NCBI GenBank assembly: GCA_035771165.1
Contig: JAWNZC010000351.1
Coordinates: 8,811,501-8,875,500 of the forward strand
DNA from: Paragorgia papillata
Taxonomy: Eukaryota > Cnidaria > Anthozoa > Scleralcyonacea > Coralliidae
Length of the DNA stretch: 64,000 nt
Direction of reading: 5' to 3'
Shown: positions 34,861 to 45,007 of the stretch, piece by piece
Numbering within the stretch: the first letter of the stretch is position 1
How the letters are laid out: each line of letters starts with the position of its first letter
Made by a program: the position numbers and the translations under genes
Notes under the pieces: model-generated
Told to the model about the DNA's origin: nothing
Database searches by the model: none
The model's input: the letters and a program-made list of their open reading frames with translations, nothing else

Positions 34861-35640
34861 ATAATGCAAATCCTCGAATTTCATTGGCTGTTGCAGGAGT
34901 TTATAATTGGTGATATAAACCTCTGGGATAAACCAATGAAAGTCATTCTTTTAAAAAAATTGACCAATGACAAAATGCGTAGTATAGCACGAACAGTGAT
35001 CATTAGAGCCAGCGGTTGTTCTGTTAAGCAACAATGGCGCCGAAATTATAACGGAGTGGGCAAATGAAAGAAGAAATTGAACATTTAGGCGAAGCAATAC
35101 GTTCTACAGAAAACAAAAACGGCTACAAAATGGTTAGAATGGAAATTATTAATGGTAAGATCGTCAGAATTGTTTATCTGTGGTCGTTTAAAACAAAATA
35201 ACTGCAAACAAAACACATTTCAAAATTACGCTTGCTGTTGACAAGATTTCGTGATGTAAACTATATGCTAAATTGAATGTTTCTTTCAACTTTTTGTCAC
35301 TTTTACAAAACAAATGAGTGGATATATATTGTTTCAATATTGTACATGAAAATCCATGCTAAATTATGCAAGAAAACTTTTCTTTTCCATCAATTACTGT
35401 ACGGGCCAAGGAGATGTCCGAAATGACTGTTGAACGTTTGTTGTTGGCTGTTAAAAAATGTATTTAAACGAGCCTCAAAGAATATGTTATGGTCGAGAAT
35501 TTATTTAACTTTTGTTGGTAAATTTATACTAAAACAATTAGACAACTCGCCCTCGTTTTCTATGAGCGATAGTCAACTCGGCTTCGCCTCGTTGACTATT
35601 CGCTCATAGAAAACTCGGGCTCGTTGTCTAATTATATTGT
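34861..35640 (+). repeat. Roughly 0.8-0.95 kb interspersed repeat, copy 1
   Basis: From ATGCAAATCCTCGAATTTCA through CAATGGCGCCGAAATTATAA and GATGTCCGAAATGACTGTTG to a palindromic end (CGAGGCGAAGCCGAG and TAGACAACTCGCCCTCG). The same sequence lies inverted at 62395-63355. The internal frame (34864-35067) is nearly identical between copies, which shows a recent common source. The family is not identified. A Penelope-like fragment adjoins its right end. Confidence 0.75.
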
Positions 35641-36023
35641 TAATGATAATTGGTTATCACACTTATTCAAAAGAATGTGTTAAACCACGGTTAAACACTT
35701 ATCACACTGCATGTTTATCACACAATACAGTATATATACGGACACAAAATAAAGTGTATATTGGACAGACAGCTCGGTCACTTAAAACTAGGATGAAAGA
35801 ACACCGCAGAGCTTTAGAAATTGACGACAAAAATTCCCTATTGGCAAAACACACACGAGAAACGGACCACAGTTTTGATTTCGAACATGTTGACATCTTA
35901 AGCAGATGCCCACAATGGAACAAAGGAATATTTTTAGAAGCATGGTATTCTATTTGTGACGGGAACTCTCTAAAAGAACGTATACAAGTCCTCAATGTAT
36001 ACAATATTTTAACTAGATGTTAA
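35637..36023 (+). pseudogene. Penelope-like element, GIY-YIG endonuclease domain fragment
   Basis: The 128-residue frame contains NKVYIGQTARSLKTRMKEHR, with the YIG motif, the conserved Arg (R-x-x-x-H, in KTRMKEHRRA), then SLLAKHTRETDHSFDFEHVD and a Glu in FLEAWYSI. This pattern fits the C-terminal nuclease of Penelope-like retroelements. The upstream reverse transcriptase is missing, so the copy is 5'-truncated and not autonomous. Residues 1-35 may be unrelated read-through. A PLE-type tail follows (CAGCTGAAGAAGGTTATAGT ... CCGAAACATCC, about 36165-36210). Confidence 0.8.
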
Positions 36024-36300
36024 TACCCAGTTTTTACACACATTTTTAAACTTTTTGAATAGTTTAACATATATCATTCATAGCACTATTGTTTAAAACT
36101 CTCTAATTGTTTTCTCTACACCTATATATAAGGACGCTATTCTGTAATTTACCAGTATTCATCAGCTGAAGAAGGTTATAGTACGTAATTTTAACCGAAA
36201 CATCCTTGTGAATTATTTTTAAGCCAGAGTCAACAAATAAATATATATTTTTATATTTTTATTCTTATTCTTGTATATATATATATATATATATTTATTA
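36024..36300 (+). mobile_element. Penelope-like 3' tail and (TA)n
   Basis: The CAGCTGAAGAAGG and CCGAAACATCC words at about 36165-36210 are the usual end signature of PLEs after the nuclease ORF. An AT-rich segment and a (TA)n run (about 36275-36292) follow. Confidence 0.6.
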
Positions 36301-36832
36301 TATGGAGAAGAGTATTTTACTAGCAACTAAAACACTCGTAGAATCCATATTTCACTACATCCGGGAACCGAGTGGCGTATTTCTCATATGTAACGCTCGC
36401 GAGTGACATATCGACAAGTCAAAATTTTCGCCTTTTGCCGTAAGCTTCGAATCAAATAAATTTGAGCCAGTAACTTCTCTTAATTCAGTGTTTCACGTAA
36501 AATGACGTATTCAAATAAGCTGTTGTATTTTTCATTTGTATTTTCTAAAAGTTTTAGGTCAAGCGGTTGTAGTTTTTGCACTGATTAAACATAGTTTATC
36601 AACATCACTTCCACGCATAATTTCATTGTCCATATATAATAAATAGAACATTACACGGTTGCTCAAAGATATGTATTTTATGTTCTTGTGGCAAGAGCAA
36701 TATCTCACTCGTTCGCTAAGAGGAACTTCACATGATTCGAGGTCTAGCCTTCTTCAAGGGGAAGAAGGGGCTAGACCCCGAAACGGAAGAAGGGGCTAGA
36801 CCCACTGATCAGTGGCTAGAGCCCGAAACGTT
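36301..36832. other. AT-rich stretch with repeated GGGGCTAGACCC tail words
   Basis: AAGAAGGGGCTAGACCC occurs twice (about 36763 and 36787), followed by GGCTAGAGCCCGAAACGTTG, another Penelope-type end. No gene. Confidence 0.5.
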
Positions 36833-36913
36833 GTGAATTGAATTGAATTGAATTGAATTGAATTGAATTGAATTAAATTAAATTGAATTGAATTGAATTG
36901 AATTGAATTGAAG
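36833..36913. repeat. (GAATT)n pentanucleotide array
   Basis: About 16 GAATT units, two of them altered to AAATT, directly follow a CCGAAACGTTGT tail, as short tandem repeats often do at retroelement 3' ends. Confidence 0.95.
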
Positions 36914-37188
36914 ATTAAATAAAGTTCCTCTTGAAAATTTGTATGCTATATTTGGAACAATTTGCTGAATGCTGGCTCTTGATATACTCTCTCTCTCTCT
37001 ATATATATATTTACACAATAAGCTAAATGTTTTGCACGTTTTCATTGGTCGAGAGCCATGATCTATTACTGGACAGATACACGGATTTCGTCACAACTTG
37101 TTCTGATTGCTGTAAACCAATGAAAATCGCCACTCCAATGTCACGAACCAATCATATTGCTTGTTTTGTATAGATCATGGATCACGTC

Positions 37189-37407
37189 AATCTCGTTCCC
37201 AGAGCCCACGTTCCCCACCCGGGAAACGAGAGACTCTGGGGTAATCCGTTCACGCCATCACTGGCATCACAGGATTCTTGTGATCCGGAAGAAGAGTTAT
37301 ATAGAGTTCACTGTGTTCATCAGCCAATGAAATATCGATTTGAAACGGATTATCCCAGAGTCTCTCGTTTCCCGGGTGGGGAACGTGGGCTCTGGGAACG
37401 AGATTGG
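37189..37407. mobile_element. Foldback MITE with 9-bp target duplication GATCACGTC
   Basis: AATCTCGTTCCCAGAGCCCA and the following CGTTCCCCACCCGGGAAACG are mirrored at 37342-37405 over about 65 bp. GATCACGTC lies on both sides (37180-37188, 37408-37416). The right end has two extra G, so the left end has lost CC or the boundary is uncertain. A 9-bp duplication points to Mutator-like mobilisation. Confidence 0.75.
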
Positions 37408-37516
37408 GATCACGTCAGATGGAGTATTTAATCTTTTTCCATGCCCCGGAAATTCGGTGGGAAATTCAATGAATCTTATCAGAAGTTGGTTTTTTTAAAC
37501 TTTTTTATTGTATAAA

Positions 37517-37689
37517 ACAAATAGATTCCATTTTTTCCGTTGTCTGTTCAGATGCACAGACGACGTCACAACGTGGTAAGAACATCACTCGACTACGTCT
37601 CGTGGGCCACTTTTTTGTTCTTACCACGTTGTGACGTCATCTATGCATCTATAACTGAACAGACAACTGGAAAATGGAATCTATTTGTT
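37517..37689. repeat. Foldback MITE (about 173 bp)
   Basis: AACAAATAGATTCCATTTT is mirrored at 37671-37689. GTCACAACGTGGTAAGAAC and its complement extend the arms toward a small loop. Confidence 0.75.
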
Positions 37690-38189
37690 AAATTTAGTAT
37701 CAACCAACTGGTGGTCTATTACAAATCCGGCTTTCTGATTGGCTGAGCTGCCATGGTCTATTGGTGATAGACCATAGTAGCGTTATCCAATGATTTCCAA
37801 TGATAAACCTTCTTATAGCTTGAATACTCCTATTCTGACCAATCAGAAGCCACGGCATATTCACGCCGCAAGCAAAACCTGGGAACTAGGCTAAAAAATC
37901 AAACATGGCGTCTGCTAAAATTTTATATGGCGTTATTAGCAGGAATCCCTCCGGCTTCTTATTGGCCGATAGACTTAGCACTTCCGCTTGACGTTATCTG
38001 GTGCAGTATGGCGTATTTATATATGTGGTAGCACAAATATATCGCTCTTTGAGTACGGATTGATTCTAGATTGTAGTTCTGTTGCAAATACTGTGACTCG
38101 GCTTGGAAACAATTCCAAATTTAGCAAAGATGTTAGAGCACACGAACGCGCCATGTCAATAACGTTGAAAGAGCAGTCTCGGATTTAAA
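37690..38189. other. Intergenic stretch split from 40480-40560
   Basis: CCTCCGGCTTCTTATTGGCC (37948) has a complement CCAATCAGAAGCCGGAGGGA at about 40518, and GGCGTTATTAGCAGGAATCC is mirrored by GGATTCCTGCTAATAACGCC. This indicates one inverted-repeat element whose arms (about 37910-37980 and 40500-40565) are now 2.5 kb apart, with the LINE copy inserted between. Confidence 0.55.
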
Positions 38190-38806
38190 TAGAATAGAAT
38201 AAAACTTTATTTTACGAGGGAAAAAGACGTATTAACCGTAAAGGTTATCTAACATACGGCCCTCACAATATTACAATATTTACAAATACAACAGACATAA
38301 CTAATACACTATATATGGAAATAATGTCAAGTGATAAACTAGTCAAGTAGAAACACATTTACAATTCAATAAAAAATTACAATTGACGCAAAAAAGGTCT
38401 TCCAGATGGTTAATACAGGTAAGTTTATGAAGAAAGTAATTACGGAGTTTGCGTTTAGTAGTAGTTAATCTTAACGTCAAAGCATCAGAAGTACATGCAG
38501 GTGACATGGCAAGCTGTTTGCAATCACTATCTAAGGCAATTAAAGAGAATTGAGGCGCTGTAGAGAAATGTTCGTTTACCAGAATTAGTGCGCGGGTAAG
38601 GAAGCTTAAGGTCATATAAGCAGGCTCTAGTACGAGCGTGTTGTCGAGTGGCAGATAAGAAATTGAACATAAATTTAAAAGACGGTGGAGCATTAGGATT
38701 GATTAGTATATTTAATAGTAGAAGAAGCTTCCTAAACTTAATTAGATCAAAAATTGGAATCCACTTAAGTTGGGGAAAAAGGAGAACAGAAGGAGTAGAA
38801 TACTCA

Positions 38807-39495
38807 CATAGGCGTAGAGTTTTGTTTTTGTCCGGGAGGGCTGAACAGGGCCTTTAAGAATTTTCCCGTGGGGGGTGTTCACAAAAAGGGACTCTTCTAG
38901 GGGAGTCCGGGGGCATGCCCACCTGGAAATTTGGAATTTCCTGCATTCTGAGGGGTGATACAGATTTTTAAGAACACTGAAGGTCATGAAATGTCATAAT
39001 TGTTGTAAATGTTGTAAAAATACAACACATTTCAACAATTTTTCGATGTTGTGTTTACTGGGTTGACTTATCACTGTACATGGGTGCTTTTGGCCGACAG
39101 GAATGAGGCTTTAAGCCCTAATCAAACGAGAACGCAAGTCATCGCAAGTTGGCAGTCACGCTATCTCAGCCAGCCGCTCTGAATAATTTCCCGAAAATAT
39201 TATGTACCGTGACAAAGGTAAAACTTGTTTAAAACACTCATGAAACCTTTATTTTGTTAATTTGGGTGTCCGAACGACCGCCACAGAAATTCTGACTGCC
39301 AATTTGCGATGACTTGCGTTCTCGCTTGATTAGGGCTTAACAGTTACTTTACCCTAACCAGTAACCTATAATTGGTGAATGGTGATTGATGAGTCAGTTG
39401 CTGCAAAATTTCTGGGGGGGCTGAGCCCCCGTTAGGATTTCTCGGGGGACTAAAGCCCCTCAGCCCCCCCCCCCCCCCCATACTCTACGCCTATG
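38807..39495. mobile_element. hAT-like MITE in the LINE, 8-bp duplication AATACTCA
   Basis: CATAGGCGTAGAGT opens and ACTCTACGCCTATG closes, perfectly inverted. AATACTCA is duplicated at 38799-38806 and 39496-39503. The subterminal poly-C and GGGGGCTGAGCCCCC sequence matches other C-rich hAT MITEs here. It carries a TTAA foldback insertion (39111-39340). Confidence 0.9.
39111..39340. mobile_element. TTAA-type foldback MITE nested in the hAT MITE
   Basis: TTAAGCCCTAATCAAACGAG then AACGCAAGTCATCGCAAGTT is mirrored, with few changes, up to TTAGGGCTTAA at 39340. The arms are about 50 bp. TTAA bounds both ends. Confidence 0.85.
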
Positions 39496-40721
39496 AATAC
39501 TCAGCATCTAAGATAATGCGTGCTGCACACTTTTGAAGGCGAAGAATTCTTTGCAAAAGTGTTTTGGAACAATTACCCCAAGTGACAGATCTAGAGCAGT
39601 AAATAATATTGGCATGAATGCAGGAATTATGAAAACGAAGAGCACAATCTTTAGTTAAGAAAGGCTTAATCCGGCGCAGTAATGCAAGCCTACTATTGAG
39701 GGTTGAACATAAGTTTTCGATGTGATTAGTCCAAGTTAAATTGCTGTCTAAGGTCACACCCAGTACTTTAGCTTGCGTGACCTGTTCAATTCCTTCGCTG
39801 TTTAATGTGACCGAGAGAGATCGATCAGAAATACCCCTTAATTGTTGGATGGAATGGATGAGCATGGTTTTAGTCTTGGATGTGTTAGCTACCATCCTGT
39901 TTTGCTCGGTCCAAGCTGAGATATCATTAGCAACAAGATTAAGATTTACATGTAAATCATGAATAAAAGAACCTGTTGTTAGTATAGTGGTGTCATCTGC
40001 AAACATTGTAGAATTTGAGTGTGATAGTTGAGAAGGAAGATCATTAATAAATAATATGAAAAGAAGGGTATTTGAAAGGGTATTTGAAAGCGGTATTAAA
40101 ATATCAAAAAGAAAGATTCGCACTATTAAACGACACCGTGTTTGCAACTTAGTTATACTCGCTCTTAAGCTTTGTTTGGCCAAGAGTGGCTTGGAGAATT
40201 TGTATGCGACTGGGCATAAGTATAACTTAAACAGTTTAATGAAATTATTATACTTTATAACTTTGATTGCGGCATCGCGCTTCGAGTACTTGACTCATTC
40301 TATCGCAAATGTGTACAGCATTAACCTTTAATTTTCATTCACAACAATGCGATACTTCGATTAGATATACTTTGATGTGCGAATAGTGTTAATATCATCA
40401 TTTTATTAAAATTTGTTACTTCAGTCAAATACATTTCAATTATTTTTTAATCCCAATAATTATATATTCATGTAGACGACAAATCACCTTGACAACAGAA
40501 GTGCTAAATTTATCGGCCAATCAGAAGCCGGAGGGATTCCTGCTAATAACGCCATGTAAAATTTTTGCACGAGTGAAGAAAACATTTGGTCGAAAGTAAT
40601 GGAAATATATTCAGTTTGACATTTTCGTATAAGAAAATGAATTCGCTTATGCCTATGGACTATATCTACACCAAATTTGAAGCAAAGTAGTTATAATCTT
40701 GTGTTTTGTGAGCGATTGTTT

Positions 40722-41043
40722 CAGGGGTGTAGGAAGCTTGATAAACTTAGGGGGGTCGACTCCCACGAGGCGCCACCATGGTTGGCGCCGCCTAGACCGT
40801 CGGAAATGGCATTTTCAGAGTCTTCTCTACCTCTTTCGTTAGGCCCTTTCATTAATTCTTTCATTATGATTTGTGAGTCTATGCTGTCCGTGAGTCAGGA
40901 TGGATTATTATTATTAATTGGCCGATCAGCGCAATATTTCGCTGCAATTTTTTTTAAATTCAATTATTTTTCCGGCCCCCCTTATAAAATATTGGGGGGG
41001 CCGCCCCCCCCCCCTCCCGGCCCCCCTGCTTCCTACGCCCCTG
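40722..41043. mobile_element. hAT-like MITE, C/G-rich
   Basis: CAGGGGTGTAGGAAGC opens and GCTTCCTACGCCCCTG closes. Long G and C runs lie near the right end. The flanking octamers GATTGTTT and GAATGTTG agree at six of eight places, consistent with an aged duplication. Confidence 0.7.
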
Positions 41044-41245
41044 GAATGTTGTTTACCATACGCCATCGAACTGCTCTGCATTATGTATGGAGAGACTTCT
41101 GCAAACAAAAAGGAAAAACTATCTGAACATTTAGAACAATGTTTGATAAGACTTCTTTACGTTAAAGAAAAGTTGTTTATGGTTGATACTAAAACAATTA
41201 GACATTCGCCTCGTTGATTTTATCAGCTCATATAGAAAACGAGGA
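41044..41245. repeat. Diverged relative of the 34861/62395 repeat end
   Basis: TACTAAAACAATTAGACA followed by CGAGGACGAGTTGTCT matches the palindromic end of that repeat. The preceding sequence is only weakly similar. The short frame (ANKKEKLSEHLEQCLIRLLY...) is protein-like but not identified. Confidence 0.4.
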
Positions 41246-41257
41246 CGAGTTGTCTGT

Positions 41258-41295
<38 letters not shown>
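41258..41295. repeat. (TA)n microsatellite
   Basis: About 18 TA dinucleotides. Confidence 0.95.
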
Positions 41296-41301
<6 letters not shown>

Positions 41302-41353
41302 AAGATGTTGTAAAAACTTTTGGCAGAGTGCTCAATGGGAATCCAGAGCATAG

Positions 41354-41520
41354 TATAGTTAAAGTTCAAAGACTCAACAGGTTTGATTAGACATTTTATT
41401 ACTATTTAGTTTTGTGCCACAAATATTGTGTGGTATTCTTCAGATAAAAATATATGGCACGAAACTAAATAGTAATAAAATGTCTAATCAAACCTGTTGA
41501 GTCTTTGAACTTTAACTATA
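41354..41520. repeat. Foldback repeat with about 65-bp arms
   Basis: TATAGTTAAAGTTCAAAGAC then TCAACAGGTTTGATTAGACA is mirrored perfectly at 41455-41520. The loop (ATTCTTCAGATAAAAATATA) recalls Penelope-type tails, so the hairpin may be two PLE tails head to head. Confidence 0.75.
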
Positions 41521-41561
41521 TATATATATATGATAAAATCCCTGAATCCAGATTGTTACTA

Positions 41562-41964
41562 AGACCCCGTTTACACTACAGTGTGTATCAAAAAAACCTG
41601 AACCCTTAGAAAACAACCTATTGTAGTAGTTTGAAAGCCCTAAGCACTTCGCTGAACCCACAGATGCGTAAAACACACGGTCTTATACACCTGGGAAATT
41701 AAGATAACTTGAAGTGTATGCATGGTGAAAGTATTTAAAAGCTTTTTCGCTTCGTTTAACTTATTGTGCTGATTAATTCATAACGCAGCGCTTTTAGGGC
41801 TTTCAAACTACTACAATAGGTTGTTTTCTAAGGGTTCAGGTTTTTTTTATACACACTGTAGAGCAAAAGTATCCGGATTCACATTGTTTTTCATCCTCAT
41901 GGGAAACCGAATAAAAAACAATGTGAATCCGGAAACTTTTGCTCTAGTGCACATGGTCTAAGAA
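41562..41964. mobile_element. MITE family 1, split by a TA insertion
   Basis: The left end AAGACCCCGTTTACACTA and the right end TAGTGCACATGGTCTAAG (after TTTTGCTC) are inverted. GAATCCGGA and its complement form the inner arms (41870-41940). A mariner-type MITE lies inside at 41579-41858. It is related to the sequence at 1-187. Confidence 0.7.
41579..41858. mobile_element. Tc1/mariner-type MITE (280 bp), exact TA duplication
   Basis: TA|CAGTGTGTATCAAAAAAACC opens and GGTTTTTTTTATACACACTG|TA closes. The arms continue through TTGTAGTAGTTTGAAAGCCC and its complement, about 70 bp each. Removing it with one TA restores ...TTTACACTAGAGCAAAAG, the form seen in the family copy at the window start. 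Confidence 0.88.
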
Positions 41965-42046
41965 TGCACGATCGTGCTACGATGGTTTACGATGTGTTTA
42001 CGATTATACGATCACGAAAGTGAATGCACTGACTTTCGAGGAGAGC

Positions 42047-43273
42047 TAGCCTGCGTAGCCAGGCGTTACTGGGGGGACTGGGGAGAGGGCTGAGATGTAA
42101 CGCCTGCAGTGGAGCTCTTTGGTTTTGTCAAACACCCCCAAATGAAATATGATCTCGAGCAGCCAATGTCTGAAGCCTAAATTAACTGTTTGTATTAATT
42201 GTAATATTTCAAAATCCATGGCATTTAATTCAGTAACATTTCGCGTAAATTATTATTTCAATAATTCTCTTTGTATAAAAAACAATTATAGTACAAGGGA
42301 GTTAAAAGACTGAGAGTTGGTCGCAAATCTGTGGAAGGGATAAATTAATATTAACGGAATATGTCTGCAGTGTTCGACCGGGTGTCTGCTGACAAATATT
42401 TCTAAAACTGTGGACTGGAAATGTATGAAATTAGGTGTGAATGGTAGAGTAATCCTGTTTCTATCAATGGCAACGAATATTCATGAAAAAACAGTAATGA
42501 CAGCGAGTGTTTACCGAAATAAAACAGTTGTGAAAGGTATATAAATAGTAGTGATTATTTAACGGAAATGTCTGCGGCGTCCCACGGTATCTGCTCACAA
42601 ATATTTCTCAAACTGTGGCCTGAAAATTTATAAAATTAGGTGTGAATGGTAGAGTAACCCCGTTTCTATCAAAGGCAACGAATATTCATGAAGAGAACAG
42701 TAATGACAGCGAGTGTTTACCAAAATAAAACAGTTGAGTGAAAGGTATACCATTATTGAACGGAAATGTCTGCGGCGTCCCACGGTGTTCGCTCGCAAAT
42801 ATTTTCAGAAATTTTATGACTGACAGAGACATATGAAAGCAAAGCGTCTCACGATGTTCGCTTTCAAAATCAAATTCAGGAACTTCCTATATATTATTAA
42901 GATATATTCCAAACTCTTGCATGGAGGTTTTAAATATAAAACTTACGGTTGAATGGTATGGGAGTCGAGGAGGCTGACACTCAGCATTTTCATTTGATCA
43001 AATCGCAAAAGCCTGCAAGTGCTGTTTAGACATTTCCTTTGATATAAATCGTTTCAGCTTTGTTTGAAAATTAGAATTGAAATTATTAATTTTACTTACT
43101 AAACCTTCTTGATTGACAGATTATGGGCGCTAAGCGAATCACATTCGGCGTAATCAATAATTAAAATCCCGTTCGTCAGCGAACGGGTTTCACAAAACCA
43201 AAGAGCTCCACTGCAGGCGTTACATCTCAGCCCTCTCCCCAGTCCCCCCAGTAACGCCTGGCTACGCAGGCTA
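42047..43273. mobile_element. Mutator-like (MULE) non-autonomous element, 9-bp duplication GAGGAGAGC
   Basis: TIRs of about 85 bp begin TAGCCTGCGTAGCCAGGCGT and are almost identical at the two ends (42047 to about 42131 and about 43189 to 43273). GAGGAGAGC flanks exactly (42038-42046, 43274-43282). Long TIRs with a 9-bp duplication are diagnostic of Mutator-type transposition. The interior holds about 2.3 tandem units of roughly 210 bp and no transposase. The right duplication ends 43 bp before the receptor 2 start codon, so the element sits in its 5' UTR or core promoter. Confidence 0.9.
42354..42800 (+). repeat. Tandem units inside the MULE, period about 210 bp
   Basis: ACGGAAATGTCTGCGGCGTC or its variant starts units at about 42354, 42562 and 42761. 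AATTAGGTGTGAATGGTAGA and GGCAACGAATATTCATGAA recur at matching offsets in the first two. The third is partial. Confidence 0.75.
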
Positions 43274-43325
43274 GAGGAGAGCTGAAATTTGTAGAAATAC
43301 CTCGAGAAATACAACGTCTAGCACT

Positions 43326-43460
43326 ATGGCTAAAGTTTGTTGTAGCCAAAAACATTGTTCGTTTATTTTAATTATCAGCGGGATAGTGTTTGCTGTGTCG
43401 ATGGCGATTTGTATAATGATAGGCGTATTCGATCACTTAATCCGACAAACTATTGATGAG
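43326..43460 (+). CDS. Class B scavenger receptor (CD36/SCARB2-like), first coding exon
   Basis: The 45 codons open MAKVCCSQKHCS, then one hydrophobic helix (residues 13-35, FILIISGIVFAVSMAICIMI and GVF), then DHLIRQTIDE. A short cytosolic N-terminus with a Cys pair, an uncleaved membrane helix and a DxLI-x-x-TI stretch is how CD36-family proteins begin; in CD36 the equivalent Cys residues are palmitoylated (inference here). Donor GAG|GTAAGC, phase 0, joins to the 59482 exon as ...TIDE|TLELKPGS, which parallels the family pattern. The ATG context is GCACTATGG. Directly upstream is a Mutator-like insertion. The start is supported by the helix position and by the lack of an upstream in-frame alternative of coding quality. 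Confidence 0.9.
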
Positions 43461-44196
43461 GTAAGCCAGAAATGTTAGTATTTATAAACTGAAATAGACG
43501 CTGTACTGTAACATATTGTAGGGACGAACCGACGTTTTTAAAAAGAATTTGTTTTTCTCTGTTTGTAGTTGTCATTACAATTTTAGTTGACTGTAGCAGT
43601 TCTAGTTCAAAATATAAAACTTATTGTATACAAATAATCGATGTGGTGCATGCACGGGCTGAACAATAATATATGAATGGCTAGCAATTCAAAAGTATTA
43701 AATATTGTTAATTACTCCAAGAAAGGCGGTATACCAAGTAATGTAAGAATGCTTTAACTAAAATTTCCTGTCTGAAGAGCTTTCTATTTATTTTTCTTGC
43801 CACAATCAGGAAGCTGTCATTTTTCTAGATAAACTTAAAATCTTTGTTAAAGTTTTGCCGTTTAACAACATTTCCTTGGATTGGATGATTTGATTGTTAA
43901 CCCAACTAAAAATTTTGTTTTGTTTTTATAGTTTATTGTATTATTATATATATTTTTATTCGTACTTTCCTAGTAATTTCAGTTTGGCATGAATTTCTGG
44001 GGTGATGAGGGTCACAAGACTAATTCCTTAATTGGTGTGATATAGATATTTCCTGGAATTAGTATCTTCATTCTCTTCACTTGGAATTGTTACCATTTGG
44101 CAACTTATAAGTTTTACTCTGTAATATGCCACTCTGTAATATACCATATGATTTTACTTATCAAGTAGAGTCTTCTTGGTAATCTGCTGGATAAAG

Positions 44197-44313
44197 CCTT
44201 TCATGCATCAATGACTTTCCAAGACATCTGCCCTTGATGAGTAAAATTATCTGGCTTTAGGCAGAGTGAAAAGATAAAGTTGTTTTACAACAACAATGCA
44301 CATGAAAGGGTTA
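44197..44313. repeat. Palindrome element, single diverged monomer
   Basis: CCCTTTCATGCATCAATGAC and GCACATGAAAGGGTTAA form the arms. The core AGTAAAATTATCTGGCTTTA then GGCAGAGT is the counterpart of the duplex family core. Other diverged cores lie near 44130, 46945 and 49225 (GCCAGA-[CT]-[GA]-ATTTTACTTG). Confidence 0.55.
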
Positions 44314-44757
44314 ATTAACAGTGTTAATAATATACATGAAAAAATATATTGACTGTGATTGGCTGATTCCAATCCCAAACAACAGTGCAGAATTGTGTTA
44401 TCACAGTGCAAAAATCTGTAATCACAGTGCAAAAATCTGTTATCACTAAGAACCAATCAAATTAATTCTACAGTGGATTTTTTCTGACACAAAACAAACA
44501 AAGATGGTGGCCAAGATTCGGTGGTTTTGGGGATAATTTGTTCAAATTTGAAGCTAGTTATGCTGTAATATTGCCAAGTGAAGTACCTACAAGAAGACCA
44601 GAAGCTTCTTTATGCCTCGAGTAAACTTTTTCAAGTAGTAAAGAAAGCGAAGCATTTTTTAACAAATAAATATGCGAGGAGTGGACGGCTAAACATGTAC
44701 GTTAAAATGTTAGTACAGTTGTTTTGAACATTTTTTCATGTATATTATTAATAAGTA

Positions 44758-44914
44758 ATAGCATGGTTTCTCGTGAAATTTGGAAAAACATGCACTTGTG
44801 AGTTTTTCAAGTACTTCAAATAGCAGTCGTCCTTCAGACTCGTGCTATTTTGACAGTATTTGAAAAACTCACTCGTGCATATTTTTTCCAAATTGCACTC
44901 GAAACCATGCTATT
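44758..44914. repeat. Foldback repeat
   Basis: AATAGCATGGTTTC is mirrored by GAAACCATGCTATT. AATTTGGAAAAA-CATGCAC and TGAGTTTTTCAA also have complements. Confidence 0.65.
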
Positions 44915-45007
44915 ACATATACATATAACCCTTTCATGCATGGCTTTCTGAGATATCAAAAGATAAAGTTGTTCCACAATGACTTTTATGCACATAAAGG
45001 ACTTACA

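Larger units (their letters stand above)
38190..40183 (-). mobile_element. Non-LTR retrotransposon (RT-bearing LINE), 5'-truncated and interrupted
   Basis: The minus-strand frame from 40183 contains IDDLPS-type context and the RT active site FADDT, then KTKTMLIHSIQ, KVLGVTLDSNLTWTNHIENL and the IKPFLTKDCALR post-RT region. It runs to YS at 39491, where a hAT-like element cuts it. It resumes at about 38798 and continues through a 3' region (38343-38693) to an AATAAAGTTTTATTCTATTC tail with (TTCTA) units at 38190-38215. The 5' half is absent. The family looks CR1/jockey-like, but the exact clade is undecided. Confidence 0.75.
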
